NCBI RefSeq assembly: GCF_001436255.1
Contig: NZ_AZEI01000076.1
Location: forward strand, 372,001-436,000
From: Lentilactobacillus rapi DSM 19907 = JCM 15042
GTDB lineage: Bacteria > Bacillota > Bacilli > Lactobacillales > Lactobacillaceae
Reading direction: 5' to 3'
Length of the DNA: 64,000 bases
Shown here: positions 28,766 through 41,169 of the stretch, piece by piece
Layout of the letters: every line of letters starts with the position of its first letter
How positions within the stretch are numbered: the stretch's first letter is position 1
Translations under genes and position numbers: made by a program
Notes under the pieces: model-generated
Seen by the model: the letters and a program-made list of their open reading frames with translations, nothing else
The model's database searches: none
What the model was told of the DNA's origin: nothing

Positions 28766-29461
28766 TTATAATGTCCGTTTATCGGTCCACTTCACGAACC
28801 GGTCACCAACGAATTGAACAACAAAAACAAATAAACAAATAATAACCGTTCCAACTAACGTCACGGTGTTGTTATATGCTTGGAACCCTTCTTGGTAAAC
28901 AAGGTTGCCAAGGCCACCAGCACCAATTGCCCCAGCCATGGCGGTATAGCCAATTAACGAAATTGTGGTCACCGTAGCGCCTGCAATCAACGCCGGTTTA
29001 CTCTCGGGCAGCAACACCTTAGTAATCACACCCCAGGTTGTTGCTCCCATCGATTCAACGGCTTCGATAACCCCGGAATCCACTTCTCGGAAATACGACT
29101 CGACCATCCGAGCATAAAATGGGGCTGCAGAAACGATTAGGGACGGCAAGGCAGCTTTGGGTCCAATGATTGTCCCAACCAGGGTCTTGGATACCGGCAA
29201 CAGCAAAATAATCAAAATAATATATGGAATTGACCTAAAAATATTAACCAGTAAACCCACGACCCAATTAATGACTTTAAAGCCCCAACCCGATTTGCTA
29301 CGGGTTTCATAGAGAATGAGGCCTAAAATAATACCAAAAACAACCACGGCAACCATCGATAACAATGTCATCCAAATTGTTTCCCAAGTGGCCGACATCA
29401 TTGCCGACCAATCCACATTATGGAATTGAAAATATGACTTAAGGCCGGTTGTATTACTCAT
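28766..29461 (-). CDS. metI: Methionine ABC transporter permease MetI
   Basis: 231-aa permease with five TM helices. The cytoplasmic EAA loop reads EVDSGVIEAVESMGATTWGVITKVLLPES, quoted in parts: EAVESMGA and KVLLPES are the diagnostic pieces. It overlaps the metN stop by 8 nt and precedes metQ by 15 nt. Confidence 0.95.
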   Translation of the reverse strand: MSNTTGLKSYFQFHNVDWSAMMSATWETIWMTLLSMVAVVVFGIILGLILYETRSKSGWGFKVINWVVGLLVNIFRSIPYIILIILLLPVSKTLVGTIIGPKAALPSLIVSAAPFYARMVESYFREVDSGVIEAVESMGATTWGVITKVLLPESKPALIAGATVTTISLIGYTAMAGAIGAGGLGNLVYQEGFQAYNNTVTLVGTVIICLFVFVVQFVGDRFVKWTDKRTL

Positions 29462-30488
29462 GATGAATCACCTCGGTTCCAACTCTCATTTTTTTAAGGT
29501 ACTCAAGCGCATCATTAATTTTGGCCTCGTCCCCAATAAATTGGAGATCCAACGATCCCAGTGCCCCTTCTTGGGTTTGATGGATGGCACCAGAAATAAT
29601 ACTGATTGTGAGATCCGGGTAACGTTTGATAACATCTGACACGATTGGCAGCTCTGCTTGCGGCCCGTGAAAGACTAACCGGATTAACTGCCCTTCAGGA
29701 TACTTCTTTACCAATTCTTCCAAGGTCATCGTTGTATCACCCTTTTGGGTTGTGAATTCTTCGCTGACAAAGTTTTTGGTAACCTGTTGCTGTGGATGGC
29801 GGAAGACTTCAAACACTGTTCCGCTTTCAACCACTCGACCGCTATCCATTACTGCCACTTTGTCACATGTCTTCGCAATTGCATGCATCTCATGGGTAAT
29901 CAAAAGGATGGTTAAGTTCATTTCTTTGTTGATCTTCAACAACAATTCCAATACTTCATTTGTCGTATCGGGATCCAGAGCACTCGTGGCTTCGTCAGAA
30001 ATTAGAATTGTCGGTTCATTTGCCAGCGCGCGGGCAATGCCAACCCGTTGTTTCTGTCCACCTGATAATTCAGAGGGATAAGAATGCTCGCGGCCCTCTA
30101 AACCGACCAACTTGATTAACTCCTCAGCGCGTTGAACCCGCTTGGTTTTGGGAACCTTAGCAATCTCCAGTGGCAAGGCAACGTTATCGATTACTGTCCG
30201 TGACCATAACAGATTAAAATGCTGGAAGATCATGCCGATTTTTTGGCGTTGCTTTCGAAGGGCACTGCCATTTAACTTGGCAACATCAGTTCCATCGATA
30301 TCGATCTCACCTGTCGAGGGAGCTTCCAGTCCATCCAGCATTCGGACTAATGTACTCTTACCTGCTCCGGAGTACCCGACAATCCCAAAAATCTCCCCAT
30401 CATTAATCTCGATGTTTACATCATTAACGGCCGTTAACCCACCGTCTTTTGTACTATATTGTTTAGATACATCTTTAAATCGAATCAT
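29454..30488 (-). CDS. metN: Methionine ABC transporter ATP-binding protein MetN
   Basis: 344 aa. The ABC domain (residues 1-240) has Walker A GYSGAGKSTLVRML, signature LSGGQKQRVGIARAL and Walker B ILISDEATSALDP. The C-terminal NIL domain (about 265-344), which binds methionine for trans-inhibition, includes LIRLVFHGPQAELPIVSDVI. ATG at 30488 with AGGAG upstream is preferred to GTG at 30497. First gene of metNIQ, directly behind a T-box. Confidence 0.95.
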   Translation of the reverse strand: MIRFKDVSKQYSTKDGGLTAVNDVNIEINDGEIFGIVGYSGAGKSTLVRMLDGLEAPSTGEIDIDGTDVAKLNGSALRKQRQKIGMIFQHFNLLWSRTVIDNVALPLEIAKVPKTKRVQRAEELIKLVGLEGREHSYPSELSGGQKQRVGIARALANEPTILISDEATSALDPDTTNEVLELLLKINKEMNLTILLITHEMHAIAKTCDKVAVMDSGRVVESGTVFEVFRHPQQQVTKNFVSEEFTTQKGDTTMTLEELVKKYPEGQLIRLVFHGPQAELPIVSDVIKRYPDLTISIISGAIHQTQEGALGSLDLQFIGDEAKINDALEYLKKMRVGTEVIHHE

Positions 30489-30507
30489 CGTTTTCACTCC
30501 TAAATAT

Positions 30508-30790
30508 AAAAAAGCTTTCCGTCCATATTAGCAATTAATTAATTACTAACAAGGACGAAAAGCTTTTCGCGGTACCACCTTAGTTCATTATCGCTTCTCA
30601 ACGATAATCTCTACGAGTATGAATCATACTCAACGAAATAATGGACGTCACCCATTATTGGCTCACTGACGCTCACCAACAATTATTTTGCCAAGACCAT
30701 CTTCAAAAATCTTCACTGACTCCGTCTCACCATTAGGAGCTCTCTTTGCAGCTTCAATTAATTACTCATCTTGGATCTAATCTCTTACTC
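30508..30790 (-). promoter_or_regulatory. T-box leader of metNIQ
   Basis: The antiterminator core GGTGGTACCGCG is at 30579-30568. A terminator follows with arms AAAGCTTTTCGTCC and GGACGGAAAGCTTT and a T-run (30562-30508). In the upstream stem I region TTTGAAG is followed by ATG (30700-30698), aligned with the GAAA-GTA of the valS leader, so AUG is the likely specifier. Uncharged tRNA-Met would switch on methionine uptake. Confidence 0.9.
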
Positions 30791-30834
30791 ATTGAATCCT
30801 AGTTTACCTAGAAAAATATTAACCGTCAAGGAAA

Positions 30835-31131
30835 TTATTTCTGAATTTTGGCAATCCATGATTTGTCCTTGGCAGATTCATTCAAAAGTGCTGGGTTGTC
30901 TTCAGCCTGTTTATTCACGGCGACAACGGTTCCGGCAACTGGACTCTCAATATCCGAAACAGCTTTATCTGCCTCAACATTCAGCAAGGTATCACTAGTT
31001 GTCAATTGATCGTTAACCTTTGGCAGAGAAACAAACGTAATGTTGCCAAGCTCATTTCGGCCTTCATCAGTTAAACCAATTGTTACAACCCCACTCTTGT
31101 CTTCTTCTGTCCAATAATAATTCTTGTCCAT
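30835..31131 (-). CDS. GcvH-like lipoyl-carrier protein (stand-alone)
   Basis: 98 aa from ATG 31131 (a longer 111-aa reading starts inside the upstream gene). The fold signature is clear: YYWTEEDKSGVVTIGLTDEG at the start, then VEADKAVSDIESPVAGTVVAVN with the lipoyl-lysine at K56. True GcvH is about 125 aa; this is a shortened relative. No gcvP, gcvT or lipoate ligase is in the window. Known possibilities are a lipoyl relay for 2-oxoacid dehydrogenases or a sirtuin/macrodomain-linked system. Confidence 0.85.
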   Translation of the reverse strand: MDKNYYWTEEDKSGVVTIGLTDEGRNELGNITFVSLPKVNDQLTTSDTLLNVEADKAVSDIESPVAGTVVAVNKQAEDNPALLNESAKDKSWIAKIQK

Positions 31132-31144
31132 AATAATTTGCCCC

Positions 31145-32347
31145 TTAAGAAAATTCTTTATCTTCACCAAACATATAACTCTTATTGTGATATTGCATCG
31201 ACATGATCAATCCAATCCCAATCATGTTTCCAATCAGCGCTGATCCCCCGGCACTAACGAATGGAAGTGGAATACCGGTTAATGGTAGTAAGCCAACGCT
31301 CATTCCCACATTTTCAAAAACATGGAAAAGGATCATCATAATCACGCCGGTTGAAATGTACGCATAAAAAACGTTTCTCGTGTCAAAAGTGACTTTAATC
31401 ATCTGATAAATCAGCAAGAAATACAGTAAGATTAAAATACAACTACCGATAAAGCCGAAGTTCTCACCAATTACTGAAAAAATCATATCTGATTCACGAA
31501 CTGGTACATATACATGCGATTGGTTGAACCCCGTGCCAAAAATGCCACCCGAACCGATGGCCTTCATGCTTTGCCACAGCTGATACCCCTGATTACTCGT
31601 ATCAGCAGATGGATGAAGCCAGGTATCAACCCGTGAGAATTGATAGGCCTGAAAACCGACTTTTTCGAGGATTCGGCGGCCAGCTTCAGGAATAACGAGC
31701 GCCAGTGCAGTTCCGGCAACGCCAAAAATCGCTATCATTGACGGTAGAATAATCCGCCAAGTAATTCCTGAAACGATGATCAACCCACCTAAAATCGCAA
31801 AGAAGACCAACATAGTCCCAAAATCATTTTGCAGTTTTAATAAAATCGCAACCGGAATTGTCCAGAGGATCATTTTGCCCAACAGCAACCAATCACTCCG
31901 GACCGTTCTGATGGGATAATTATCATTATGCTGAACAATAACTCTCGCCATCATCAAAATGTATGCTGGCTTCATGACTTCTGAAGGCTGAAACGTTAAT
32001 CCAAAAATGGAGAACCAACTTTTCGCCCCAGTATTAGCATAATAAGCCCGACTGTACAAAACTAAAACACTGGCTAGAAGGGCAATCCCACCCCAATACA
32101 CAATTGGGGCCACTTTCCACAACTGCTCGGAATCAAACTGCATAATGACAACAACGGCCACAATTCCGATCACATACCAAACTAATTGGGAAATCACTTG
32201 TCTTAAAACGCTGGTAGCACTGGAATCATGGGTTGCGGCAACATAAATAGAAGCCAGCCCAATACAAGCCAACATTAAAACACAGAAGATTATTCCCCAG
32301 TCTATCCGGGATTGATCGTCTTTTGACGTCCTACGACTGGTATCCAA
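31145..32347 (-). CDS. rodA: RodA/FtsW-family peptidoglycan glycosyltransferase
   Basis: SEDS-family polymerase that polymerises lipid II; 400 aa, about ten TM helices. Characteristic loops are GAKSWFSIFGLTFQPSEVMK, the catalytic-region FGTGFNQSHVYVPVRESDMI, and GIPLPFVSAGGSAL. It sits in a cluster with mbl (minus strand, upstream), which favours RodA over FtsW. The downstream GcvH-like gene begins 13 nt after the stop. Confidence 0.9.
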   Translation of the reverse strand: MDTSRRTSKDDQSRIDWGIIFCVLMLACIGLASIYVAATHDSSATSVLRQVISQLVWYVIGIVAVVVIMQFDSEQLWKVAPIVYWGGIALLASVLVLYSRAYYANTGAKSWFSIFGLTFQPSEVMKPAYILMMARVIVQHNDNYPIRTVRSDWLLLGKMILWTIPVAILLKLQNDFGTMLVFFAILGGLIIVSGITWRIILPSMIAIFGVAGTALALVIPEAGRRILEKVGFQAYQFSRVDTWLHPSADTSNQGYQLWQSMKAIGSGGIFGTGFNQSHVYVPVRESDMIFSVIGENFGFIGSCILILLYFLLIYQMIKVTFDTRNVFYAYISTGVIMMILFHVFENVGMSVGLLPLTGIPLPFVSAGGSALIGNMIGIGLIMSMQYHNKSYMFGEDKEFS

Positions 32348-32373
32348 AATAGACCCTCCTTAAATTTTAAACT

Positions 32374-32598
32374 TTAATGATGAAGATGGAATTCCTTAAT
32401 TAACAGCGTAACGCCCTCTTCGAAACTTTTCACGTGGAATTGTTCTTGATGGGTATTAACTGCTTCAAATTTATTGGCACTCACTTCTTTAAGTGTCCCA
32501 ATCAACTTTTTGCCAATAAATAACTCAGAGATATTTTGGCCAGTTGAATCTGTGCGATCTTTAATTTCAACATTAATACTCTTGTTAGCTTTGCTCAA
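32374..32598 (-). CDS. Small DUF2969-like protein
   Basis: 74 aa, soluble, charged, beginning MSKANKSINVEIKDRTDSTG and ending in EFHLHH. I associate this type with the lactobacillus DUF2969 family found next to mbl/rodA; that is memory of the neighbourhood, not proof. It lies 26 nt before rodA and 22 nt after yidD. Function unknown. Confidence 0.75.
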   Translation of the reverse strand: MSKANKSINVEIKDRTDSTGQNISELFIGKKLIGTLKEVSANKFEAVNTHQEQFHVKSFEEGVTLLIKEFHLHH

Positions 32599-32620
32599 TT
32601 CTATTCTCCTTGTTCACAGA

Positions 32621-32896
32621 TTACTTTAAGTGCATTGATTTACGATACTCGTCCCGAGCAGCTTTATTTCTAAAAATTGTGAAATGATCTGGTACGGGAT
32701 CATATCCACCTTTAACAAAAGGATGGCAGCGAAGAATCCGTGCAATCCCCATAATGGCTCCCTTGAGTGCCCCATGCTTTTGTAGCGCCGTCACCATATA
32801 ACTACTGCAAGTTGGGTAATAACGGCATGTAGGGGGAAATAAGGGTGATATAAAGCGCTGATAACCATGAACAATAACAATCAGAATTTTTTTCAA
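32621..32896 (-). CDS. yidD: Membrane protein insertion efficiency factor YidD
   Basis: 91 aa, peripheral membrane protein thought to aid YidC/Sec insertion. The family's invariant block is present: [20 protein letters not shown], then KGGYDPVP. The cysteine pair CRYYPTCS is diagnostic. It is usually beside rpmH/rnpA/yidC, but here it lies between mbl and the DUF2969-like gene, an arrangement also seen in other lactic acid bacteria. Confidence 0.94.
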   Translation of the reverse strand: MKKILIVIVHGYQRFISPLFPPTCRYYPTCSSYMVTALQKHGALKGAIMGIARILRCHPFVKGGYDPVPDHFTIFRNKAARDEYRKSMHLK

Positions 32897-32911
32897 TGCG
32901 ACACCTAAAAT

Positions 32912-33916
32912 CTATTCTTTGCTCTTTAACTTCGGATTCTTGATGTAATGTTCCAACAGAATCCCCGCTCCCTTAGCCACATTATCAAGTGGCTTTTCAG
33001 AAATGATCACTGGCACCGTCAGCGCATCAGAGATCACTTGATCAATCTTGCGTAATAATGCGCCGCCACCAGTCAACATGATGCCACGGTCAACGATATC
33101 AGAAGCTAATTCGGGTGGAATAACTTCCAAGACCTCTTTTGCACCGTCTACAATTAATTGAACGGTGTCGTGAATGGCTTCAGCAATCTCATTACTGTCG
33201 ATGGTGATTGCGCGAGGCATGCCTGAAACAGCGTCACGGCCACGAACTTCCATCTTCTTAACGTCATCTTTGTCTTCCTTGGCAGTTCCAATTTCAATCT
33301 TGATCTTTTCAGCAGTGTGTTCACCAATAATCAAGTTATGCTTCTGTTTAATATAGTTGGCGATTTCAACGTTCATCCGATCACCGGCTACCCGGATTGA
33401 CTTGCTGGCAACGATATCACCGAGAGAAATAATCGCAATATCACTGGTACCACCACCCATGTCGATCACCATGTTACCACGGGGCTGAAAAATATCCATT
33501 CCGGCACCAACTGCGGCAACTTTGGGTTCTTCTTCAAGATAAACTTGGCCGCCACCGGCCTTCTCTGCTGCTTGAATAATGGCGTTTCGTTCAATTTCAG
33601 TAACATTAGTCGGCGCACAGATCATAATCTTTGGCTTAGACATGAATCCCTTTACATCCAGTTTGTTGATGAAGTAAGTCAGCATTTCTTCGGTAATGTC
33701 AAAATCAGAGATTACCCCATCCTTGAGTGGACGGATTGCACGAATGTTACTTGGGGTTCTGCCGACCATTCGATAGGCTTCGGAGCCGACTGCCAGAACT
33801 TTTCCGGTCCGTGTGTCAATCGCGACAACTGATGGTTCATTTAATACAATACCCTTTCCTGCAACGTAAATTAAAACGTTGGCAGTTCCTAAATCGATTC
33901 CAATGTCTTTTGCCAT
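32912..33916 (-). CDS. mbl: MreB paralogue (Mbl-type actin homologue)
   Basis: 334 aa, with the same actin-fold motifs as Mre[33 protein letters not shown] and [11 protein letters not shown]. It is clearly distinct in sequence from the mreB at 3.1-4.1 kb. It is not followed by mreC/D; instead it is followed by yidD, DUF2969-like and rodA, and is preceded by murA. The name Mbl is by context; MreBH-type cannot be excluded. Confidence 0.92.
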   Translation of the reverse strand: MAKDIGIDLGTANVLIYVAGKGIVLNEPSVVAIDTRTGKVLAVGSEAYRMVGRTPSNIRAIRPLKDGVISDFDITEEMLTYFINKLDVKGFMSKPKIMICAPTNVTEIERNAIIQAAEKAGGGQVYLEEEPKVAAVGAGMDIFQPRGNMVIDMGGGTSDIAIISLGDIVASKSIRVAGDRMNVEIANYIKQKHNLIIGEHTAEKIKIEIGTAKEDKDDVKKMEVRGRDAVSGMPRAITIDSNEIAEAIHDTVQLIVDGAKEVLEVIPPELASDIVDRGIMLTGGGALLRKIDQVISDALTVPVIISEKPLDNVAKGAGILLEHYIKNPKLKSKE

Positions 33917-34003
33917 CTGTGTACTTCCTCCTGAAAACTTTTATCTCAAAAAAACATTATACCACATAAAAATGACGATTCGAATGCCATCTCAGGCAAT
34001 AAA

Positions 34004-34031
34004 GGGTTGAGATCAATAACGATCTCAACCC
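34004..34031 (-). terminator. Hairpin after murA
   Basis: GGGTTGAGATC and GATCTCAACCC, an 11-bp perfect stem with a 6-nt loop, 12 bases after the murA stop. The tail is only TTTATT. Confidence 0.7.
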
Positions 34032-34042
34032 CATTTGATTAA

Positions 34043-35356
34043 TTATAAGCGATTCTTTAATGATTGATTAAGAATAATTGAGTCGTCATCTTGAACGTCA
34101 ACCCGTTTGATTTCAGCGCCAAGACTTGCTAATTTTTTATGGAAATCATGGTACCCACGATCCAAATATTGTAAATTGCGAACTTGTGTGTAGCCTGATG
34201 CAACCAGTCCGGCAATCACCAAGGCAGCAGCGGCTCTTAAATCACTCGCCGCCACTTCGGCGCCATTGAAGTCAGTTGGGCCTTGCATCACAACTGTCCG
34301 ACCGGAAATCGTATATTGCGCATTCATCCGCCGCAATTCTTCCATGTGCATGAAACGATTCTCAAACACCGTTTCAGTCATCGAACTACTACCATTGGCA
34401 CAGAGCTGAAGGATAGTCATTTGTGGTTGCATATCGGTTGGGAAACCTGGGTGAGGTAAGGTCTTAACGTCAACTGGTTTAAGTTGATCTGGTCCAATAA
34501 TCCGAACACCCTCATCAGTTTCGATCACTCGAACTCCCATCTCACGCATTTTCAAGATCAACGGCTTGTTATGCTCTGCAATCGCGCCATCAACCATGAC
34601 GTCACCTTTAGTCACAGCGGCTGCAATCATAAAGGTCCCAGCCTCAATGCGATCTTGGACAACTGCATGCTCAGTCCCATGGAGCTTAGCCACTCCTTGA
34701 ACACGAATCTGCTCAGTCCCAGCACCGATGACAGTTGCCCCCATCTTGTTTAAGACGTTTGCCAAATCAACAATTTCTGGTTCGCGGGCGGCGTTTTGAA
34801 TCACCGTCTTACCCTTTGCAAGGGTTGCGGCCATCATGATATTTTGAGTAGCACCAACACTTGGAAAATCAAGATAGATATCTGTACCAACGAGACCATT
34901 GGGAGCACTGGCCTCAACGTAACCATCATGTTGTTCAATTTGAGCACCCAACGCTTCAAAGCCCTTCAAATGCAAATCAATTGGTCGCGAACCAATCGCG
35001 CACCCACCTGGTAAGGCAACCTTTGCTTTGCCAAGCCGAGCCAACAACGGGCCCATCACCACAATCGATGCTCGCATCTTTGAAACATATTCAAAAGGTG
35101 CTTCACTTGAAAGTTGAGAAGATGCATCAAACGTAATTTCATTGGCATCTTCATTAAAACGAGTCTTCACATTCAAGAATCGCAACACCTTATTCATCGT
35201 ATAAACGTCGGATAACAACGGTACATTTGAAATGGTTGTCTGACCTTCACTTGCTAAAATAGTAGCTGCTTGAATCGGTAATACCGCATTTTTAGCACCA
35301 TCAATATGTACAGTCCCCTTCAGTGGGTTACCACCATGCACAATAATCTTTTCCAC
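34043..35356 (-). CDS. murA: UDP-N-acetylglucosamine 1-carboxyvinyltransferase MurA
   Basis: First committed enzyme of peptidoglycan synthesis, transferring enolpyruvate from PEP. 437 aa. The active-site Cys is in [20 protein letters not shown] (fosfomycin target). [23 protein letters not shown] at the N-terminus gives the KNA catalytic lysine region. DUF1146-like lies 16 nt upstream. Firmicutes often have two MurA copies; the second is not in this window. Confidence 0.96.
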   Translation of the reverse strand: MEKIIVHGGNPLKGTVHIDGAKNAVLPIQAATILASEGQTTISNVPLLSDVYTMNKVLRFLNVKTRFNEDANEITFDASSQLSSEAPFEYVSKMRASIVVMGPLLARLGKAKVALPGGCAIGSRPIDLHLKGFEALGAQIEQHDGYVEASAPNGLVGTDIYLDFPSVGATQNIMMAATLAKGKTVIQNAAREPEIVDLANVLNKMGATVIGAGTEQIRVQGVAKLHGTEHAVVQDRIEAGTFMIAAAVTKGDVMVDGAIAEHNKPLILKMREMGVRVIETDEGVRIIGPDQLKPVDVKTLPHPGFPTDMQPQMTILQLCANGSSSMTETVFENRFMHMEELRRMNAQYTISGRTVVMQGPTDFNGAEVAASDLRAAAALVIAGLVASGYTQVRNLQYLDRGYHDFHKKLASLGAEIKRVDVQDDDSIILNQSLKNRL

Positions 35357-35372
35357 AAGAACGCCTCCTACA

Positions 35373-35603
35373 TCACTTTACTAAGTATATTAAATTGCGA
35401 ATATTATCAATAAAAGAAAGGAAAAAAGAGCTGGCTCCATACCCAATCGCGACTGCAAGTAAAACGATCAGCAGCTTCCCGGGTAAAGCTCTCATTGGGA
35501 TATATCGTTCGATGTGGATTTCTTGAACACTCCAAAATGCCATCGCAATAAAAAGAAAATATGTAACAAGTGTAATTACAGCTTGAATTCCAATTGTTCT
35601 CAT
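35373..35603 (-). CDS. DUF1146-like small membrane protein (YwzB-like)
   Basis: 76 aa with two TM helices: about 7-26 ([20 protein letters not shown]) and 43-63 ([20 protein letters not shown]). The loop [12 protein letters not shown] is typical of this family between atp and murA in Firmicutes. Start ATG with GGGGGAAG upstream. Function unknown; the ATP-synthase-to-murA position is conserved. Confidence 0.82.
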   Translation of the reverse strand: MRTIGIQAVITLVTYFLFIAMAFWSVQEIHIERYIPMRALPGKLLIVLLAVAIGYGASSFFLSFIDNIRNLIYLVK

Positions 35604-35639
35604 GCATCTTCCCCCAATTCAAAGTCAACTATATCATAA

Positions 35640-36050
35640 AGACGCAAACTTGTCTTAACTTTTCGGTTTCTTTTAGAAAAAAATGTCAATTAACGCCTAC
35701 AAATCGCCGATATAATTAGGAGAACCCGAAAGTCATATTTTCAATCAACCGCAAACTATGTTATAAAATCCACAATATCGATAAGCTCCACGTTTCTAAA
35801 ACTGATGTCCCAAATCATATCAAATCAATACGAAGAATTTACGGCTAAAATTTGACTATTTTCGTACCCATGCGTTAATGCTGAGGGTGGCTTGTTTGTC
35901 TTAAATGATCAGATAACGTGAGTTTCTCTTCTCTGTTCAATTGACGCGAGTCAGGGTACCGTTGGCTGTGTTCTTCCAACTGCTGCTTACACACATCCAT
36001 TATGTAAAACCAAAATTGCACTAGCCAGGCACCCTATGCGAGTAGCTTGG
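35640..36050. other. Non-coding gap between atpC and the DUF1146-like gene
   Basis: About 400 bases without a credible ORF on either strand and with no clear terminator or RNA. The atpC terminator and repeat copy 3 lie at its left end. Ordinary Firmicutes have a short spacer here, so this stretch may be decayed insertion material. Confidence 0.5.
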
Positions 36051-36146
36051 ACATATATGAATTTCCAATTTGTAATCATTCGCATAGATCGCCGCAGCCA
36101 CTTAGAGAAATTCTGGGATCAAAACGTCTATTGTTCCAATCTCTAA
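36051..36146. repeat. Dispersed repeat, copy 3 (core deleted)
   Basis: It matches the outer left flank of copy 1 (GTAATCATTCGCATAGATCG against GTAATCATCCGCTTGGATCG; GCAGCCACTTAGA against GTAGCCACCTAGA). It then jumps to the right flank (AAATTCTGGGATCAAAACG). The central hairpin of about 80 bp is missing. Confidence 0.75.
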
Positions 36147-36160
36147 TTCCTTTAAACAAC

Positions 36161-36202
36161 AAAAAAAGACCGCCATCAAGCCTAAACTTGAACACAGTCT
36201 TT
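36161..36202 (-). terminator. Terminator of the atp operon
   Basis: AAAGACTGTG...CAAG pairs with CTTG...GCGGTCTTT, followed by TTTTTTG on the minus strand, immediately after atpC. Confidence 0.88.
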
Positions 36203-36207
36203 CAGAA

Positions 36208-36624
36208 TTACTTTTTAGCAACATTGATTCGATTAATTGCTCGCCGCAAAGCAACTTGGGCACGATCCAAAGCAGCTTTGTCTTGGCGTTGACGAGCGGC
36301 AGCAATCCGCTGTTCAGCGTTTTGCTTAGCCTTTTGAGCCCGCGCAATATCAATATCTTGTTGATTCTCGGCACTATCAGCGACAATGGTTGCCATGTTA
36401 TTGGAAAACTCAAGGAATCCACCGTTAACAGCAATATTGTCTTCAGTATCATCATACTTAACTCGAGCTTCATCAACAGCCAAGGTTGCGATGATCGGAA
36501 CATGGTTAGCCATGATTCCGATTTGTCCTGACTTTGTTGAAACCACTAACATATTTGCAGTATGCTCATAAACATTTCCATCAGGAGTAACGATACTAAC
36601 GGTAAGAACTGAATTATCAGCCAA
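36208..36624 (-). CDS. atpC: ATP synthase F1 epsilon subunit
   Basis: 138 aa: the N-terminal beta-sandwich (LTVSIVTPDGNVYE, GQIGIMANHVPIIATL) and a C-terminal helical hairpin of the usual length. Last gene of the operon, 16 nt after atpD. Part of the rotary central stalk; it can inhibit ATP hydrolysis. Confidence 0.96.
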   Translation of the reverse strand: MADNSVLTVSIVTPDGNVYEHTANMLVVSTKSGQIGIMANHVPIIATLAVDEARVKYDDTEDNIAVNGGFLEFSNNMATIVADSAENQQDIDIARAQKAKQNAEQRIAAARQRQDKAALDRAQVALRRAINRINVAKK

Positions 36625-36640
36625 TTAGAATCCTCCTCCT

Positions 36641-38092
<1,452 letters not shown>

Positions 38093-38099
38093 CTAAATT

Positions 38100-39014
38100 T
38101 TATTGTTGACTAAGAGCTTCTTGACCACCGGTAATTTCGGTAATTTCAGTGGTAATTGCAGCTTGCCGAGCCCGGTTATACTGTAATTCCAGTGACGAAA
38201 TCAAATCATCCGCATTATCAGATGCAGACTTCATGGCAGTTGAACTAGAAGCGTGTTCTGAAGTTTTGGCATCTAGGATTGCCCCATATACCAAGCTTTC
38301 AGAATACTGAGGAAGAATCACATTTAAAACTTCCTTTTCGGATGGTTCAACATCATACTCAGCAGTCATTGGCTTAACCTCAATATCCTGGCTAGCTTGG
38401 CTTTGAATAGCTTCATCATCAATTGGAAGCATCTTTTCAGCTCTAAACCGAGATATCAAACGGTTAACGAAATGTTCGTAACAAACGTACAATTCATCAA
38501 ATTCACCTTTGTTATACATGGTTGTAACCATTTTTACAATTTGGCGAACTTCATTAAACGTCGGCACGTCACTCACACCACGATATTCGTATGCAACGTT
38601 AGTTCCCCGTTTCCGATAAAAATCAGATCCAGTTCCACCAACAGCTAATATTTGATAGTCATTCGAACCCGAATGGCCGTCAATAAATTGGTTGGTTTCT
38701 CGAATAACGTTACTGTTATAACTACCAACCATTCCTCGATCGGAAGTTATAATCAAATACGCCGTTCTCTTAGCTTTAGACTGATCATTTTCGGCTGCAT
38801 GACCTGAGGACTGACTTAACCCATCCAAAATGTGAGACTGGGCTAAATGTAATACAACAGATTTGATTTGGCTTGCATATTCCGCATAACTCTTCGTATG
38901 CTTCTGAATCTGGTTAAGCTTAGCTTGTGAGACCATTTCCATAGCATTCGTAATTTGACGCGTCTTCTTTGTAGAAGTAATCCGATGTTTAACATCGTTT
39001 AGCGAAGCACCCAT
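38100..39014 (-). CDS. atpG: ATP synthase F1 gamma subunit
   Basis: Central rotor shaft, 304 aa. N-terminal helix [20 protein letters not shown] and C-terminal helix LSLQ-like [20 protein letters not shown] are characteristic. The middle region (about 195-250) is somewhat longer than in E. coli, as usual in lactobacilli. Confidence 0.96.
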   Translation of the reverse strand: MGASLNDVKHRITSTKKTRQITNAMEMVSQAKLNQIQKHTKSYAEYASQIKSVVLHLAQSHILDGLSQSSGHAAENDQSKAKRTAYLIITSDRGMVGSYNSNVIRETNQFIDGHSGSNDYQILAVGGTGSDFYRKRGTNVAYEYRGVSDVPTFNEVRQIVKMVTTMYNKGEFDELYVCYEHFVNRLISRFRAEKMLPIDDEAIQSQASQDIEVKPMTAEYDVEPSEKEVLNVILPQYSESLVYGAILDAKTSEHASSSTAMKSASDNADDLISSLELQYNRARQAAITTEITEITGGQEALSQQ

Positions 39015-39033
39015 GTAATCTCACCCTCCTTAA

Positions 39034-40626
<1,593 letters not shown>

Positions 40627-41169
40627 TTAATTTAACAATAATTCCTTAACTTTATTAATTCGTGTCTTAACACTGCCATCAATTGTCATATCAGAAGACT
40701 TAATCATAACACCACCAATGAGTGATGAATCGACTTTCGTATCAAAAATAACCTTGGCAGCTCCAACCCGTTTTTCAAATGCCTTTGCTAATCGATCACG
40801 TTGATCGTCACTCAGTTCAGTTGCTGAAACAACTTCTGCCCTGACGATCTTCTTATCATCTTCATACACTTTTTGGAATTGATCAATAATATCCAAAATT
40901 TGTGGAAAACGACGATAATCAGCAACGACTTTTAAAAAGTTTTTAATAAAATCTGAAGCATTTTCGGTGATAGGAGCGAGGAGGGACTGTTTGTCCTTAT
41001 CGGCAACTCGAATATCATCAAGGATATCAATCAACTTAGGATTAGCAGCAAACACTTTTCTTAGCTCTTGCAAATCAGCGTAACCAGATTCGAGTTCATT
41101 CGTATCCGTCAAAACTTCGAACATGGCTTTAGCGTATTTTTTTGAAGCTGTCATACTATCTAATGTCAT
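40627..41169 (-). CDS. atpH: ATP synthase F1 delta subunit
   Basis: 180 aa peripheral stalk subunit. It starts [13 protein letters not shown]-like after a short leader and ends with [20 protein letters not shown], the conserved delta C-terminal motif. It overlaps the atpF stop by 4 nt (ATGA-type coupling). Confidence 0.95.
   Translation of the reverse strand: MTLDSMTASKKYAKAMFEVLTDTNELESGYADLQELRKVFAANPKLIDILDDIRVADKDKQSLLAPITENASDFIKNFLKVVADYRRFPQILDIIDQFQKVYEDDKKIVRAEVVSATELSDDQRDRLAKAFEKRVGAAKVIFDTKVDSSLIGGVMIKSSDMTIDGSVKTRINKVKELLLN

Noticed and set aside
35407-35628. 73-codon frame overlapping the DUF1146-like gene
   Set aside because: Same strand but wrong frame, Cys/Trp-rich shadow; the overlapping 76-aa two-helix protein has the better start.
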